From the NCBI RefSeq assembly GCF_003852315.1, contig NZ_CP027762.1, positions 3,019,501-3,083,500 on the forward strand: a stretch of DNA of 64,000 nt. The letters are read 5' to 3'. The number at the start of each line of letters is the position of its first letter. Within the stretch, counting starts at the first letter, position 1. Under the pieces are notes generated by a model. It had not been told where the DNA came from, searched no databases, and was given only the letters and a program-made list of their open reading frames with translations. Shown in pieces: positions 17,801 through 25,412 of this stretch. Source of the stretch: Pseudomonas sp. LBUM920. GTDB taxonomy: Bacteria; Pseudomonadota; Gammaproteobacteria; Pseudomonadales; Pseudomonadaceae. A program made the translations under genes and the position numbers.

Positions 17801-18594
17801 TGAAGGCATCGGTTACCACGCTCGACGGCAAGGTCAAAACCACCGCTGAACGCGTAGATGGCATCTATTTACAGGTCAATCCGCCGCTGCAGGGCGACGA
17901 TAGCGCGCTGATGGGTTCCGAAGCAGCCTATGTTGGGGTCTGGTCCACTCAGTCAGCATTGATCGAGGGGGATCTTGTCCAGGGGCAGAAGACCGAGGCC
18001 GTCGAGGTGAAGGTGGCGGCGACCGCCGCGGCAGTCGCCGCCGAGCAAACCGCAAGGATCAGCGGCGAGGGCGTGCTCGCGTCCAGCATCGAAACTGTGA
18101 AAACGACCCTCGACGGTAACACCGCAGCTATCCAGACGAACGCGACGGCTATCCAGGACGTGAACAAGAAGCTGACACTTAACTGGACTGTGCGGCTGCA
18201 GTACGAAACCGCCACGGGCGTCTACAAGTACGCCGGGATTGGGCTGGGCCTGGAGAACGGGCCAGGCGGCCTGCAGTCGCAGTTCATCATCGACGCCGAC
18301 CGGTTCGCCATCGGGCAAGCCGGCATCGTGCCCTTTGCGGTACAGGGTGGGCAGACGTTCATTAAGTCGGCTTTCATCCAGGACGGGACGATCACCAACG
18401 CCAAGATCGGCAACTACATCCAGTCCAATAACTACGACCCAGGTAAGGCTGGTTGGAAGCTGTTCTTTGATGGCACGTTTGAAATCAATGGGGTTGTTCC
18501 AGGACAGGGAAGATCAATGATGACAAATAGATCATTACGGTTTTGGGACAATGAAGGCGTCAAGCGGGTCCAAATTGGGGATCTAAGCGAATGA
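14869..18594 (+). CDS. Host specificity/tip attachment protein, lambda J-like
   Basis: A 1241-residue tail tip protein. The N-terminal part ('SLRSVALAKMLIAVGEGEFEG', then 'IYLDNTPLQ') is the conserved start of lambda J proteins. A phage-tail domain around residues 250-450, FN3-like beta domains (about 615-810), a helical coiled region (about 820-1080) with DUF1983-like features and a C-terminal receptor-side part follow. It forms the central fibre that contacts the host surface. The last 30 codons become AT-rich and run into the AT-rich cassette by a four-base ATGA overlap. Confidence 0.9.
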   Translation: MGAARKFDIHGAKGGEEKAKTPTEAPDSLRSVALAKMLIAVGEGEFEGTPTAKDIYLDNTPLQDPQGNMNFPNVKWEWRTGAVDQTYIQGIPSVENETTISTELRSGTPWVRAISNTQLSAVRVRFAWPALQSVDADNNINGYRIEYKVELATDGGAYKQVLSEAVDGKTTTTYERTRRVDLPKAATGWLMRITRLTINQNNNKISDTMQIAGFTEVIDAKIRYPNTALLYIEFSAEQFRSIPAVTVGCKARKWSVPSNYDPASRTYGGVWDGTFKEAYTNNPTWATFGITTNDRFGLGRRIKPWMVDKWELYRISQYCDQLVPDGKGGQEPRFICNLNLQSKADAWSLLRDISAIYRGMTYWAQGQVFTLSDMPRATDFDFAYTRANVLDGKFTYSSASERTRYTRALVSYDNPLNNYDTDVTAVTDQKLQRRYGDNPLEISAIGCTRESEAQRRGKWALLTNSKDRAVTFKVGLDGRIPLPGYVIPIADELLAGRPVGGRISAVNGKAITLDRDTQAKPGDRLILNLPDGKCEGRTVQLVSGRQVTVTVAYSVTPEAELVWALDADDLAIPLYRVVSVARPEPGVFEISAVQYDPSKFAHIDTGARLEERPISVIPITVVPAPASVSLTSSYAVNQGIAISTMNISWPAVTGAVAYDVEWRKDSGNWIRVQRTGSTSVDVTGIYSGAYLARVRSVSAFEISSVWKSSNLTNLQGKTGLPPAVSFLRTTSELFGISIKWGFPPGAEDTQRTELWYGPANNLAAATKLADLAYPQADYRMQQLLAGATLFFWARLVDRTGNIGPFYPVVNGVMGQASSDAGPILEQIKGQINETSLGKTLNDRINLVDGNGTGSVNSRINTAKKELEGLIDQIVDALEYVPSKAYALNDIVRMGQHLYQANGPVPANNPPPNATYWTDIGTVTQTVNALVTQVQQNSATINQHGQDISAQASQLNAVRTTVNDPVTGVVATASGLSTLKASVTTLDGKVKTTAERVDGIYLQVNPPLQGDDSALMGSEAAYVGVWSTQSALIEGDLVQGQKTEAVEVKVAATAAAVAAEQTARISGEGVLASSIETVKTTLDGNTAAIQTNATAIQDVNKKLTLNWTVRLQYETATGVYKYAGIGLGLENGPGGLQSQFIIDADRFAIGQAGIVPFAVQGGQTFIKSAFIQDGTITNAKIGNYIQSNNYDPGKAGWKLFFDGTFEINGVVPGQGRSMMTNRSLRFWDNEGVKRVQIGDLSE

Positions 18595-18944
18595 GTGTTG
18601 GCATGAGAATTTGGGGCGCCAATGGCGCCATGCAGCTGGATGAGAATTCATTTACAGTAAGGATTGTATATTCACAAATTGTTCAGACTTCCCCAGGTGG
18701 AGGTAGATTTATTGATTTGTCAGTTCCCGGATATCCAGATGTTAATCCTACTACGTATTCCGCTGTTTGTGTTCCTATAGCACCATATGAAGTTAGTGGT
18801 CAACGCACACCTATTACATATACACCTATTATTTATCCGGGTCCGCCGGGTTATGTAAGGGTTTACTTTGGTGCGCCGGGAGGCGCTGCTGGTTCACCTA
18901 TTGGAACAATACCTCAAAGACTTCTAGTTATGAGGTATAAATAA
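18591..18944 (+). CDS. AT-rich tail-tip accessory protein (117 aa)
   Basis: The gene overlaps the end of J by four bases and the next gene by one (TAATG), so the three are probably co-translated. The sequence is beta-rich with many proline, glycine and tyrosine residues; no catalytic motif was seen. The start 'MRIWGANGAMQLDENSFTVRIVYS' resembles that of the following protein ('FGLTFVNNKDVVTLDSEFSRLVIV'), suggesting related beta-sandwich modules. Base composition is much poorer in GC than J, a sign of exchange. A role at the receptor-binding tip is inferred from position. Confidence 0.65.
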   Translation: MSVGMRIWGANGAMQLDENSFTVRIVYSQIVQTSPGGGRFIDLSVPGYPDVNPTTYSAVCVPIAPYEVSGQRTPITYTPIIYPGPPGYVRVYFGAPGGAAGSPIGTIPQRLLVMRYK

Positions 18945-19606
18945 TGTCATTCGGTCTAACTTTTGTAAACAACAAGGATGTTGTGACTCTGGACTCTGAA
19001 TTTTCCAGACTTGTAATTGTAGAGTCTGGAACATGGACAACAAATAGCAGTCAGAATACGCCAATCTTTTTCAAGACAGCGGTTACAACTATAGAGCCAC
19101 CGCTGGTATTTGTAAGGTCAAATACTGCTTGCAATCTATACTACTGTCAAGTGATTGGAACACCGGGTAATTGGACCGCTGTATCTTTTTCAACATCGCT
19201 TGTTGGTGCGACAGGTAAGTGGTTTTCTGCTGTATTTAGGTCAACACCAACTGCCACATATGGTTTGCGCTTATGGGATGCTAATAACACCCTTATCTTT
19301 GATAATGGAACACCTTGTGCCCAATTCACAGGGACCGTGAACAACTGGACATATCTAGGGGCAACTCAAACTTCACAAGGTTTAACCAATTTAATGTGGA
19401 CGCCTACTGGTGGATTTCCATTATCCAACGGTGATTATATATTGATCAATAATATTGCCTTTGACATGCCGGGTTTGGTATCTAGACAAGGTAATATGTA
19501 TGCTTATTGGGATTTCCCAAACAATAGAATGCTTTTACAAGCGGTAGGTGTTGATTTACCGTCAGCGCAATATCTACCGATGGTTTTCGCAAAACCCTTT
19601 TCTTGA
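18944..19606 (+). CDS. AT-rich tail protein, DUF6453-like
   Basis: A 220-residue beta-rich protein with the start 'FGLTFVNNKDVVTLDSEFSRL', typical of small phage tail-tip proteins placed after J (DUF6453 type). It has several aromatic residues and no enzyme motif. Codon use is clearly AT-biased compared with J and with the capsid genes. It is probably a receptor-recognition or tip-decoration module that is swapped between phages. Confidence 0.65.
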   Translation: MSFGLTFVNNKDVVTLDSEFSRLVIVESGTWTTNSSQNTPIFFKTAVTTIEPPLVFVRSNTACNLYYCQVIGTPGNWTAVSFSTSLVGATGKWFSAVFRSTPTATYGLRLWDANNTLIFDNGTPCAQFTGTVNNWTYLGATQTSQGLTNLMWTPTGGFPLSNGDYILINNIAFDMPGLVSRQGNMYAYWDFPNNRMLLQAVGVDLPSAQYLPMVFAKPFS

Positions 19607-19637
19607 TTAACGATGAATATGTTACTTGGAGTTTGTT

Positions 19638-20564
19638 ATGGCAAGACAGGAAATCAACTTAGGTACAGCGCCTACAGGCGCCGGTGGTGATACCACCCGG
19701 AGCGCCGCCGCTAAAATGAACGTCATGTCTACGGAGCTCTATGCCGCCCTCGGCGGAGCGACTGGAACTCTCCCGTCCGCCTTACCAATTGCTAAGGGTG
19801 GCACTGGCGTGACTGATGGCCGCGCTATATTCGCTGAGGTAGGCGTCCGGGAGGCATCAGGCCGGTACAACATCCAGGGTTTGTATATGGGCTGGAATGC
19901 TGCCGGGCTGGGGGAGGGGCACTTCATCGTAAACAAAGGTAATGGTGACGGTGGTTTCTCTTGGCGCTCGGTAAATGCTGGCAATACCGCCGGTGGCCCA
20001 GCCATGACCTATTCATATGATGGGATCTTGAAAGTCACCACCGTATCCGCATCGGGTGTGGCAGTAGGTACATTGGCTGTATCGAACGAGGTCTCGGTAG
20101 AGCTTCCGGTTCGTGGAATTCGTTGCCGCACTGGCGTAAGCGGGGCTTACACGGCGAACTCTTATAACATCAACTGGACTGGCTCAAACGTTGACGTGTA
20201 CATCGGCGCAACGTACGTGGGCACCATGACATTGTTTGGCTCTGACTACCGCTTCAAGAAATACATCAAGGACGCGCCGAAGACATCCTACCTGGACCGT
20301 GTAGATGCTTACCGGATCGTCACCTACCAGCGTAAAAATTTCGGTGATGTGTTCAAAGGAGATGACGTCGTTTACCAAGGGCTGATCGCGCACGAGGCAC
20401 AGGCGGTCAACCCGCTTGCCGTTACCGGCGAAAAAGATGGGCTTGGCGACGATGGCCAACCCCGCGTTCAGCAACTCGAACCGATGGCGCTGATCACGGA
20501 CTTGATGGGAGCCGTCAAAGAATTGCGCGCAGAGCTCGCCGCGTTGAAGGCTGCACAGGCTTAA
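19638..20564 (+). CDS. Tail fibre protein with S74-type intramolecular chaperone domain
   Basis: ATG 19638 is preferred because TTGGAG lies seven bases upstream. The N-terminal 'INLGTAPTGAGGDTTRSAAAKMNVMSTELYAALGG' segment resembles the attachment part of phage fibres. The middle is glycine-rich beta, and the C-terminus has 'SDYRFKKYIKD...YRIVTYQRKN...GLIAHEAQ', the Peptidase_S74 chaperone pattern that trimerises fibres and then cleaves itself (serine in the S-D-x-R-x-K motif). A terminal helix 'ELRAELAALKAAQ' follows. GC returns to phage level here. Confidence 0.82.
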   Translation: MARQEINLGTAPTGAGGDTTRSAAAKMNVMSTELYAALGGATGTLPSALPIAKGGTGVTDGRAIFAEVGVREASGRYNIQGLYMGWNAAGLGEGHFIVNKGNGDGGFSWRSVNAGNTAGGPAMTYSYDGILKVTTVSASGVAVGTLAVSNEVSVELPVRGIRCRTGVSGAYTANSYNINWTGSNVDVYIGATYVGTMTLFGSDYRFKKYIKDAPKTSYLDRVDAYRIVTYQRKNFGDVFKGDDVVYQGLIAHEAQAVNPLAVTGEKDGLGDDGQPRVQQLEPMALITDLMGAVKELRAELAALKAAQA

Positions 20565-20588
20565 GCAGAGGTCACCACAAAGAAGCAC

Positions 20589-20651
20589 ACCGATACCGCC
20601 TTGAGCGGGTTTTTTTCGCCTGGAGAAAAGCTATGACCATCACTGAGACCC
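20589..20651 (+). repeat. Direct repeat, copy 1 (hairpin-leader-gene start; gene truncated)
   Basis: This carries 'ACCGATACCGCC', a hairpin, a T-tract, the CCTGGAGAAAAGC leader and an ATG followed by nine codons very like those of the endolysin gene start. The frame stops within 14 codons (TGA near 20672). It matches copy 2 at 21030-21092 with few differences. Confidence 0.75.
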
Positions 20652-20675
20652 GATGGACCGGGCCGGCCAAGTGAT

Positions 20676-20963
20676 CTAAATCATGCTGTCCATCTGATTC
20701 GCAGCATCCAACCAGTTGAGCCATGAGGCTTGCACGGATTTGTCTGCGTAGCTGCCGTCCAGTTCACGTTTCAGGCTAGGGAGGGGTCTGACATTTTTAT
20801 AGATGTGCGCCTCGAATTCTTCGCGATGGAAATTTTCCGTCTCGAGGTCTAATCCCTTAAACACCGACTGGAATCGGATCAATCCATACAAAAACGAGGT
20901 AATACCCATGGCTTGAAAATCCTTAGAAAAAATTGAGCGTAGCTGAGCGCTCATTGCTCGCAA
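20676..20963 (-). CDS. Hypothetical protein between the direct repeats (95 aa, antisense to late operon)
   Basis: The reading frame on the minus strand uses 'MRAMSAQLRSIFSKDFQAMG' (possible starts at 20963 and 20954). It is moderately AT-rich and shows ordinary protein composition with many aromatic residues. No family was recognised. Its direction is opposite to the late operon and it is bracketed by the duplicated hairpin-leader-gene-start segment, which is how lysogen-expressed cargo genes are often arranged. Confidence 0.45.
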   Translation of the reverse strand: MRAMSAQLRSIFSKDFQAMGITSFLYGLIRFQSVFKGLDLETENFHREEFEAHIYKNVRPLPSLKRELDGSYADKSVQASWLNWLDAANQMDSMI

Positions 20964-21029
20964 TGATACAGGCGCAAAGTTCGTCTGTTAAAGCGGCAGG
21001 GTCGGAGAGCACCTGACGCAATCAAGCAT

Positions 21030-21092
21030 ACCGATACCGCCATGAGCGGTTTTTTTTCGCCTGGAGAAAAGCTATGCCGATCATTGAAACCC
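21030..21092 (+). repeat. Direct repeat, copy 2 (hairpin-leader-endolysin start)
   Basis: The intact copy that leads into the endolysin gene at 21074. It shows the same order as copy 1: GATACCGCC, hairpin, T-run, CCTGGAGAAAAGC leader, ATG. A short stem CCGC/GCGG with eight T would act as a terminator. Confidence 0.75.
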
Positions 21093-21499
21093 GCGGCGTT
21101 CGCAACCGCAACCCCGGCAACATCGACTACAACCCAGCCAACCAGTGGCAAGGCCAGTTCAAGCCCGATCCCTCGGTTGAGAAGCGGTTCGCCCGCTTCG
21201 ATACGCCTGAGAACGGTATCCGAGCCTTGGGCAAGGTGCTGCTCACCTACCAGCGAAAGCATGGACTGAAGACGGTCAATGCGATCATCAGTCGCTGGGC
21301 GCCGGCTGTAGAGAACGACACCGCAGCCTACGTGCGTGCCGTCGAGGCGAACACCGGCACCCGCCCTGGCGCCGAGGTGGACCTTTCGCAGCCGTCGGTG
21401 ATGTCCGGATTCGTCAAGGCGATCATCCACCATGAAAACGCCGGGTATGCATATCCCGATGCTGTGTTGGCGGAAGGCGTGCGGCGGGTGCTGGCATGA
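21074..21499 (+). CDS. Endolysin/structural lysin, PRD1 P5-like 'RNRNPGNI' family
   Basis: A 141-residue protein with the family hallmark 'GVRNRNPGNIDYNPANQWQGQ' near the N-terminus and the conserved 'FDTPENGIRALGKVLLTYQRKHGLKTV' segment. These lysozyme-like enzymes cleave peptidoglycan during lysis or entry. No signal peptide is seen, so release needs a holin; none was recognised in the window. It overlaps the Rz gene by four bases. Confidence 0.85.
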   Translation: MPIIETRGVRNRNPGNIDYNPANQWQGQFKPDPSVEKRFARFDTPENGIRALGKVLLTYQRKHGLKTVNAIISRWAPAVENDTAAYVRAVEANTGTRPGAEVDLSQPSVMSGFVKAIIHHENAGYAYPDAVLAEGVRRVLA

Positions 21500-22011
21500 C
21501 GCCGGTGCAGAAACTGGCGAGTTTGGTGCTGCTGATCCTGGTGCTGATGGCCGTCGCCGCGGGCGTGACCTGGCAGGTGCAGAACTGGCGCATGGGAGAG
21601 AAGCTCTCCGAGCAGGCCGGCCTGCACAAGGATGATTTGGCCGCGATCAGCAATGCCGCAGCGGCCCAGGCCCGCACCGAACAGGACAAACGCTTGGCCA
21701 TCGAGAAAGAGCTCGCGGCCCAGGACCAACTACACACTCGAGAACTATCCGATGCTCAACGCAACCAGGCTCTTCTGCGCGACCGCCTTGCCACTGCTGA
21801 TGTGCGGCTGTCAGTCCTCCTTGCCGACGATCCCGCCAATGGCTGCAACGTGCATGCCGCCGCCGGCACCGTCAGCGTGGTTCATGCAGCCCGTCGAGCC
21901 CAACTTGACCCAGCGCATGCGCAGCGAATTATCGCCATCACCGACGATGGAGATAACGGATTGATAGCGCTGCGCGCGTGTCAGGCATATCTCAGGGCGA
22001 TAGCTGATTAA
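21496..22011 (+). CDS. Inner-membrane spanin Rz-like
   Basis: A 171-residue protein with one N-terminal membrane helix (about residues 8-26) followed by a periplasmic coiled coil rich in A, Q, K, E and L: the form of an i-spanin. A gene on another frame inside it encodes a lipoprotein-like Rz1 product. Together they fuse inner and outer membranes in the last step of lysis. Confidence 0.85.
   Translation: MTPVQKLASLVLLILVLMAVAAGVTWQVQNWRMGEKLSEQAGLHKDDLAAISNAAAAQARTEQDKRLAIEKELAAQDQLHTRELSDAQRNQALLRDRLATADVRLSVLLADDPANGCNVHAAAGTVSVVHAARRAQLDPAHAQRIIAITDDGDNGLIALRACQAYLRAIAD
21752..21964 (+). CDS. Outer-membrane spanin Rz1-like, nested in Rz
   Basis: A 70-residue protein in the +1 frame inside Rz, starting at ATG 21752. 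A hydrophobic leader ends in 'LLMCGC', providing a cysteine for lipidation although the lipobox is not canonical. The mature part is proline-rich ('IPPMAATCMPPPAPSAWFMQ'), the hallmark of Rz1 proteins. Confidence 0.75.
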   Translation: MLNATRLFCATALPLLMCGCQSSLPTIPPMAATCMPPPAPSAWFMQPVEPNLTQRMRSELSPSPTMEITD

Positions 22012-22043
22012 TTAAATGGCAGGGCTGACGGCAGGTTTGGTAT

Positions 22044-23669
22044 TTAAATTCTGAAACGACCGACCATCTGATTAAGTGATATTGCAAGTCTCGAAAGCTC
22101 GTTACTTGCTAGAAGAGTCTGATGGGTTCCTTCGCTACTTTGAACGCTGAGTTCTCGAATACTTACGAGGGCTCTATCTACCTCTCTTGCTACATGAGCC
22201 TGCTCCTCTGATGCAGTCGCTATCTGCTGATTCCGATCATCGATCAGCTGAACAGCTGATGTAATAGCCTTGAGCGACTGACCAGCCTCATCAGCCGTTT
22301 GCCTAGTGCTATGCGCCTCATGGGTGCTACTAATCATCGATTCTACAGCTTGCGCACTACCTGCCTGAATGCTTGAAATCATTTGTTCGATTTCTTGAGT
22401 TGCAGTTTGGGTTCGATGAGCAAGAGCTCTAACTTCATCCGCAACTACTGCGAAGCCTCTTCCTTGTTCACCTGCTCTAGCCGCTTCAATAGCAGCGTTT
22501 AGCGCTAGGAGATTAGTTTGCTCCGCGATTGCCCGAATTACACTTAAAACTGTACTTATTTCTTGCGTTTGTCCAGCTAGCAGTTGTACTTGTTCGGACG
22601 TAATCTCAATCCTGTCCGTTAAGCTGCGCATTGCTTTGAGTGTTTCACCAACTTTATTGTTTCCTACCGCTGCAGCTTTATTGGATTCACGAGCTGATTC
22701 TGATGTGGAAATAGCGTTGCGAGCAACCTCATCAACCGCGGCACTCATCTCGGTCACCGCAGTTGCAGCCTGTTCGATTTCACTATTTTGCTGCTGAAGG
22801 GTGAAGCTGGCGCCTTCTGTTATCGAGCTCATCTCAACTGCGGCAGTGCTAAGCTGCATGGCAGCCTCAGATATCTCGCTGATGGTATCACGCAAGTTGC
22901 CTTGCATTGTATTGAGCGCTCGCATTAACCTTGCGGACTCATCATTTCCGCTTACCTCCAGAGCAAGCCTAAGGTCGCCTGCTGCTATCTCTTCAGCCAT
23001 CTTTACAGAGGAGTTCATAGGGCGAACTATGCTTCGAGTAAGTGCAATTGCAAGAAATATGGTAAGAACTAATGATGCACCAATTACCGAGTCGACAATT
23101 GTAATGCTATTTGAGTATACAGCCGTCGCTGTAGTCCCTGCTGTAGCTGCTCCTTTGACGTTGTGATCTCTCAATGCTGTAAGCTTAGCCTGGTAGTCGT
23201 TGGCGCGATCACGCTGTTCAGTATTTGCAAATTGAACGGCTTTCTCATGCTGCGTGCCATCTAGTTCGAGTATGGTTTTGAGCCCGTCTATATATCTCTC
23301 CATCGTCGCAGCGGCTTCATTAAATTTCGCTCGTTCGTCTTCATCGGATATTAAGTTGTTTCGATAATATTCGGTTTGCTTATTAAGTATGTTCTGCGCT
23401 TCCTGGAGATGCTCTGAAGCTGTCGCTTTTTCTTCTAAGCTCGAAGTGGCTAGTAAGCGAATGCTCTCTAAACGGGCGCTCAAAAGTGCAATCTGTATAT
23501 CGTCAGCAGTCTGTATACTTGCGAGCCAATTATTTTCAATGTCCTGCTCTGTTCCTCTCAATTTTCCGAGCTGTACGTACGAAAAGGCTCCAAGTGCAAT
23601 TACAAGCATAGTGATTAGGCCGAAGCAGAGAGCGGATCTGGGAGCGATATTAATGGAACGTAGATTCAT
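22044..23669 (-). CDS. Membrane methyl-accepting chemotaxis protein (4HB-HAMP-MCP)
   Basis: A 541-residue chemoreceptor. A membrane helix at about 12-32 and a second at about 190-212 bracket a periplasmic four-helix-bundle-type sensor domain of about 155 residues. A HAMP segment follows ('RSIVRPMNSSVKMAEEIAAGDL') and then a full signalling hairpin with 'IAEQTNLLALNAAIEAARAG' at the tip. The ligand is unknown. GGAG precedes the start. The gene lies 32 bases beyond the end of the phage Rz gene, is convergent with it and is AT-richer, so it is probably accessory cargo at the prophage margin. It is the third chemoreceptor in this window. Confidence 0.9.
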   Translation of the reverse strand: MNLRSINIAPRSALCFGLITMLVIALGAFSYVQLGKLRGTEQDIENNWLASIQTADDIQIALLSARLESIRLLATSSLEEKATASEHLQEAQNILNKQTEYYRNNLISDEDERAKFNEAAATMERYIDGLKTILELDGTQHEKAVQFANTEQRDRANDYQAKLTALRDHNVKGAATAGTTATAVYSNSITIVDSVIGASLVLTIFLAIALTRSIVRPMNSSVKMAEEIAAGDLRLALEVSGNDESARLMRALNTMQGNLRDTISEISEAAMQLSTAAVEMSSITEGASFTLQQQNSEIEQAATAVTEMSAAVDEVARNAISTSESARESNKAAAVGNNKVGETLKAMRSLTDRIEITSEQVQLLAGQTQEISTVLSVIRAIAEQTNLLALNAAIEAARAGEQGRGFAVVADEVRALAHRTQTATQEIEQMISSIQAGSAQAVESMISSTHEAHSTRQTADEAGQSLKAITSAVQLIDDRNQQIATASEEQAHVAREVDRALVSIRELSVQSSEGTHQTLLASNELSRLAISLNQMVGRFRI

Positions 23670-24413
23670 GGTGACTCCATAAGGAAAAAACCAGCGACGC
23701 TGCCAGTATTATTTATCTATCGACCTAAATCTCTGACGGATCAATCAAAAATTTCTATCGAAGGACCCGTTATGGTTGCATCTTAGCGCGCTTGGAGTCG
23801 ATAGAGCTCTCAAAACGCCAATTTAAGGGCGGATGGATCGCGAAAAGTGAATGGTGGAAATCTGCGAGGGCATCAACTGACGGCGAGGTAGGACCTTCCA
23901 GTGTAGTAAAGGGTGCTATTTCAGAATATGGTGACTGCTTATGACGCCTTGACCCACTAATACTAGTCAACCTTAATCTCTGGTATCCAAGTTATATTGC
24001 ATGGACTGGTAGTTGTAGGAATTTTTTACTTCACCTGTCAACGAGTGTGCATCTCCTGTCAGGCCCTATCAGTGCATGCGTCAATCGCCAGCAGCATCGG
24101 TTGGCGCCCCTCAGCGTCGGCTTTGGCCCACACAATCCACGCCACCGATACTATCACCAGCCACGCTGCGGCATTCCAAGTCGGTGTTTATGGTGTGGCC
24201 ATCAGCGAGTTAACCTGTGTTATCTTCTGGCGGACAAGCAAAAGCGCCGTGGGCTCTACTCATCGCCTAGGCCTATCGCGTTAGTCGCTGAAATCATCTA
24301 TGTTAAAGGTAGAGCCTTGATAGCTGAATGGAAAGTCGGCCTCAGGCAAGGTACCCGCTACACCCGCAGTAGCTCTACGTAAGTCCATCGATCACGTAAA
24401 AGGAAATTACGCC
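23670..24413. other. Intergenic accessory stretch, no convincing gene
   Basis: The upstream region of the chemoreceptor gene lies at its left end (TATGGAGTCACC region). Short overlapping frames occur (66-111 residues) but none has a good ribosome-binding site or recognisable motif. The segment contains repeat copy A (23992-24090). The right end has the ribosome-binding site AAAGGAAA for the next gene. Confidence 0.5.
23992..24090 (+). repeat. Degenerate dispersed repeat, copy A
   Basis: About 100 bases starting TTATATTGCATGG and ending GCATGCGTCAATCG. The other copy is at 32441-32538. The two align along their length with roughly two thirds identical positions by eye. Confidence 0.45.
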
Positions 24414-24953
24414 GTGTCACTTACTTTCGATTCCGAAACTCAGAAAGCACTTGAGCATCTGCTGTTAACCGCTCAGAAGGACACCAGGCAGGGCCGTACG
24501 GTAGCCAGTTTTCTGTTCACCTTGTGGAACGCGGGAAGACATGTTCGCTCCGCCGTTGCCGATGTGTGGGGACTTGATCCAGAAAGCGTCCGAGCATGTG
24601 CCCAGGTCTTTACGTGGCTTAACGATAACAAAGTCTTCCCCAAGGAATCTGGTTGCCCGAGTGAGAGTGGCAACGCTGTCCAGCGCATGGCGAGGTGGAG
24701 TATGACCCTAAATCGAGATTTACCGCCGACAGTGGCCGACACAGCTACGGCCGATTTTGCGCTCGGACTATGGAATGATAAGTGGCTTATGAGTGACGAA
24801 GCCGTGCGGTGCAGCTACTGCCTTGCCTCGCAATTGCCCAGCAATGCTCAAATTCCGATGGTCCATTCTGATGGTTGTGAAATTGGCAATATGCAATATC
24901 CGTTGCGGGAATTGGCAAATATTCTGAGGGCTGTGTCGGAGGATTCTCCATGA
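24414..24953 (+). CDS. Accessory protein: DUF7673-like N-terminus plus Cys/His zinc-finger-like C-terminus
   Basis: A 179-residue protein starting at GTG 24414 with AAAGGAAA upstream. Residues 1-80 ('ALEHLLLTAQKDTRQGRTVASFLFTLWNAG') match the pattern of the phage family DUF7673. Residues 110-170 form a second unit with 'RCSYC' and, 15 residues later, 'HSDGC', a CxxC...HxxxC set that could bind zinc. The second unit is also found alone in the gene at 25397, so one gene is either a fusion or a duplicate. Function unknown. Confidence 0.65.
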   Translation: MSLTFDSETQKALEHLLLTAQKDTRQGRTVASFLFTLWNAGRHVRSAVADVWGLDPESVRACAQVFTWLNDNKVFPKESGCPSESGNAVQRMARWSMTLNRDLPPTVADTATADFALGLWNDKWLMSDEAVRCSYCLASQLPSNAQIPMVHSDGCEIGNMQYPLRELANILRAVSEDSP

Positions 24954-25127
24954 ATGGCATTCTCCCAGTTAGGCGTGACCAATAATCCGCTTATAAAAAG
25001 GGCCCGGGCGTATTGACTTGACGGGGACGTTTTTAATTGGCACCGGCAGCCAGGCAGCCCTAGACTGCGTTACCAGTTCCGCATAACTGCTTCAACGTGC
25101 AGCCCATCTACAAAGGCACCAATAATT

Positions 25128-25412
25128 ATGTACGCGCCGCTCACTCATCCACTGGCCATCGATAACGTCCAGCAATTTTTCAACGACCTCATGACCCTGG
25201 CAGACCCCGAGTACATCTTATTTAGAGTGCGTCACCACGTAGAGGCGTTCCGTATCCAGTCCTTGACTGAGCGGGCGCCGCCCAGTCTGTATGACCAGTT
25301 GATCGGCTTTTTGGACGGCTTGATCGCCGGCGAGGTCTTATCCCCAGAGCAGGGGCGGGAATTCCAGCACCGTCTCATTAAAGGGTTCGAATCCGCATGG
25401 ATGAATACATAA
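25128..25412 (+). CDS. Hypothetical accessory protein (94 aa)
   Basis: A short acidic, helical protein with many aromatic residues, no motif and no membrane segment. It starts at ATG 25128; an AAGG lies about 12 bases upstream. The last codons overlap the start of the next gene, so the two are likely co-translated. It belongs to the small-gene run 24414-26138. Confidence 0.5.
   Translation: MYAPLTHPLAIDNVQQFFNDLMTLADPEYILFRVRHHVEAFRIQSLTERAPPSLYDQLIGFLDGLIAGEVLSPEQGREFQHRLIKGFESAWMNT

Noticed and set aside
23770..24382. Short frames (66-111 aa) in the gap after the membrane chemoreceptor
   Set aside because: No ribosome-binding site, no motif and overlapping frames on the same strand; one covers the degenerate repeat.
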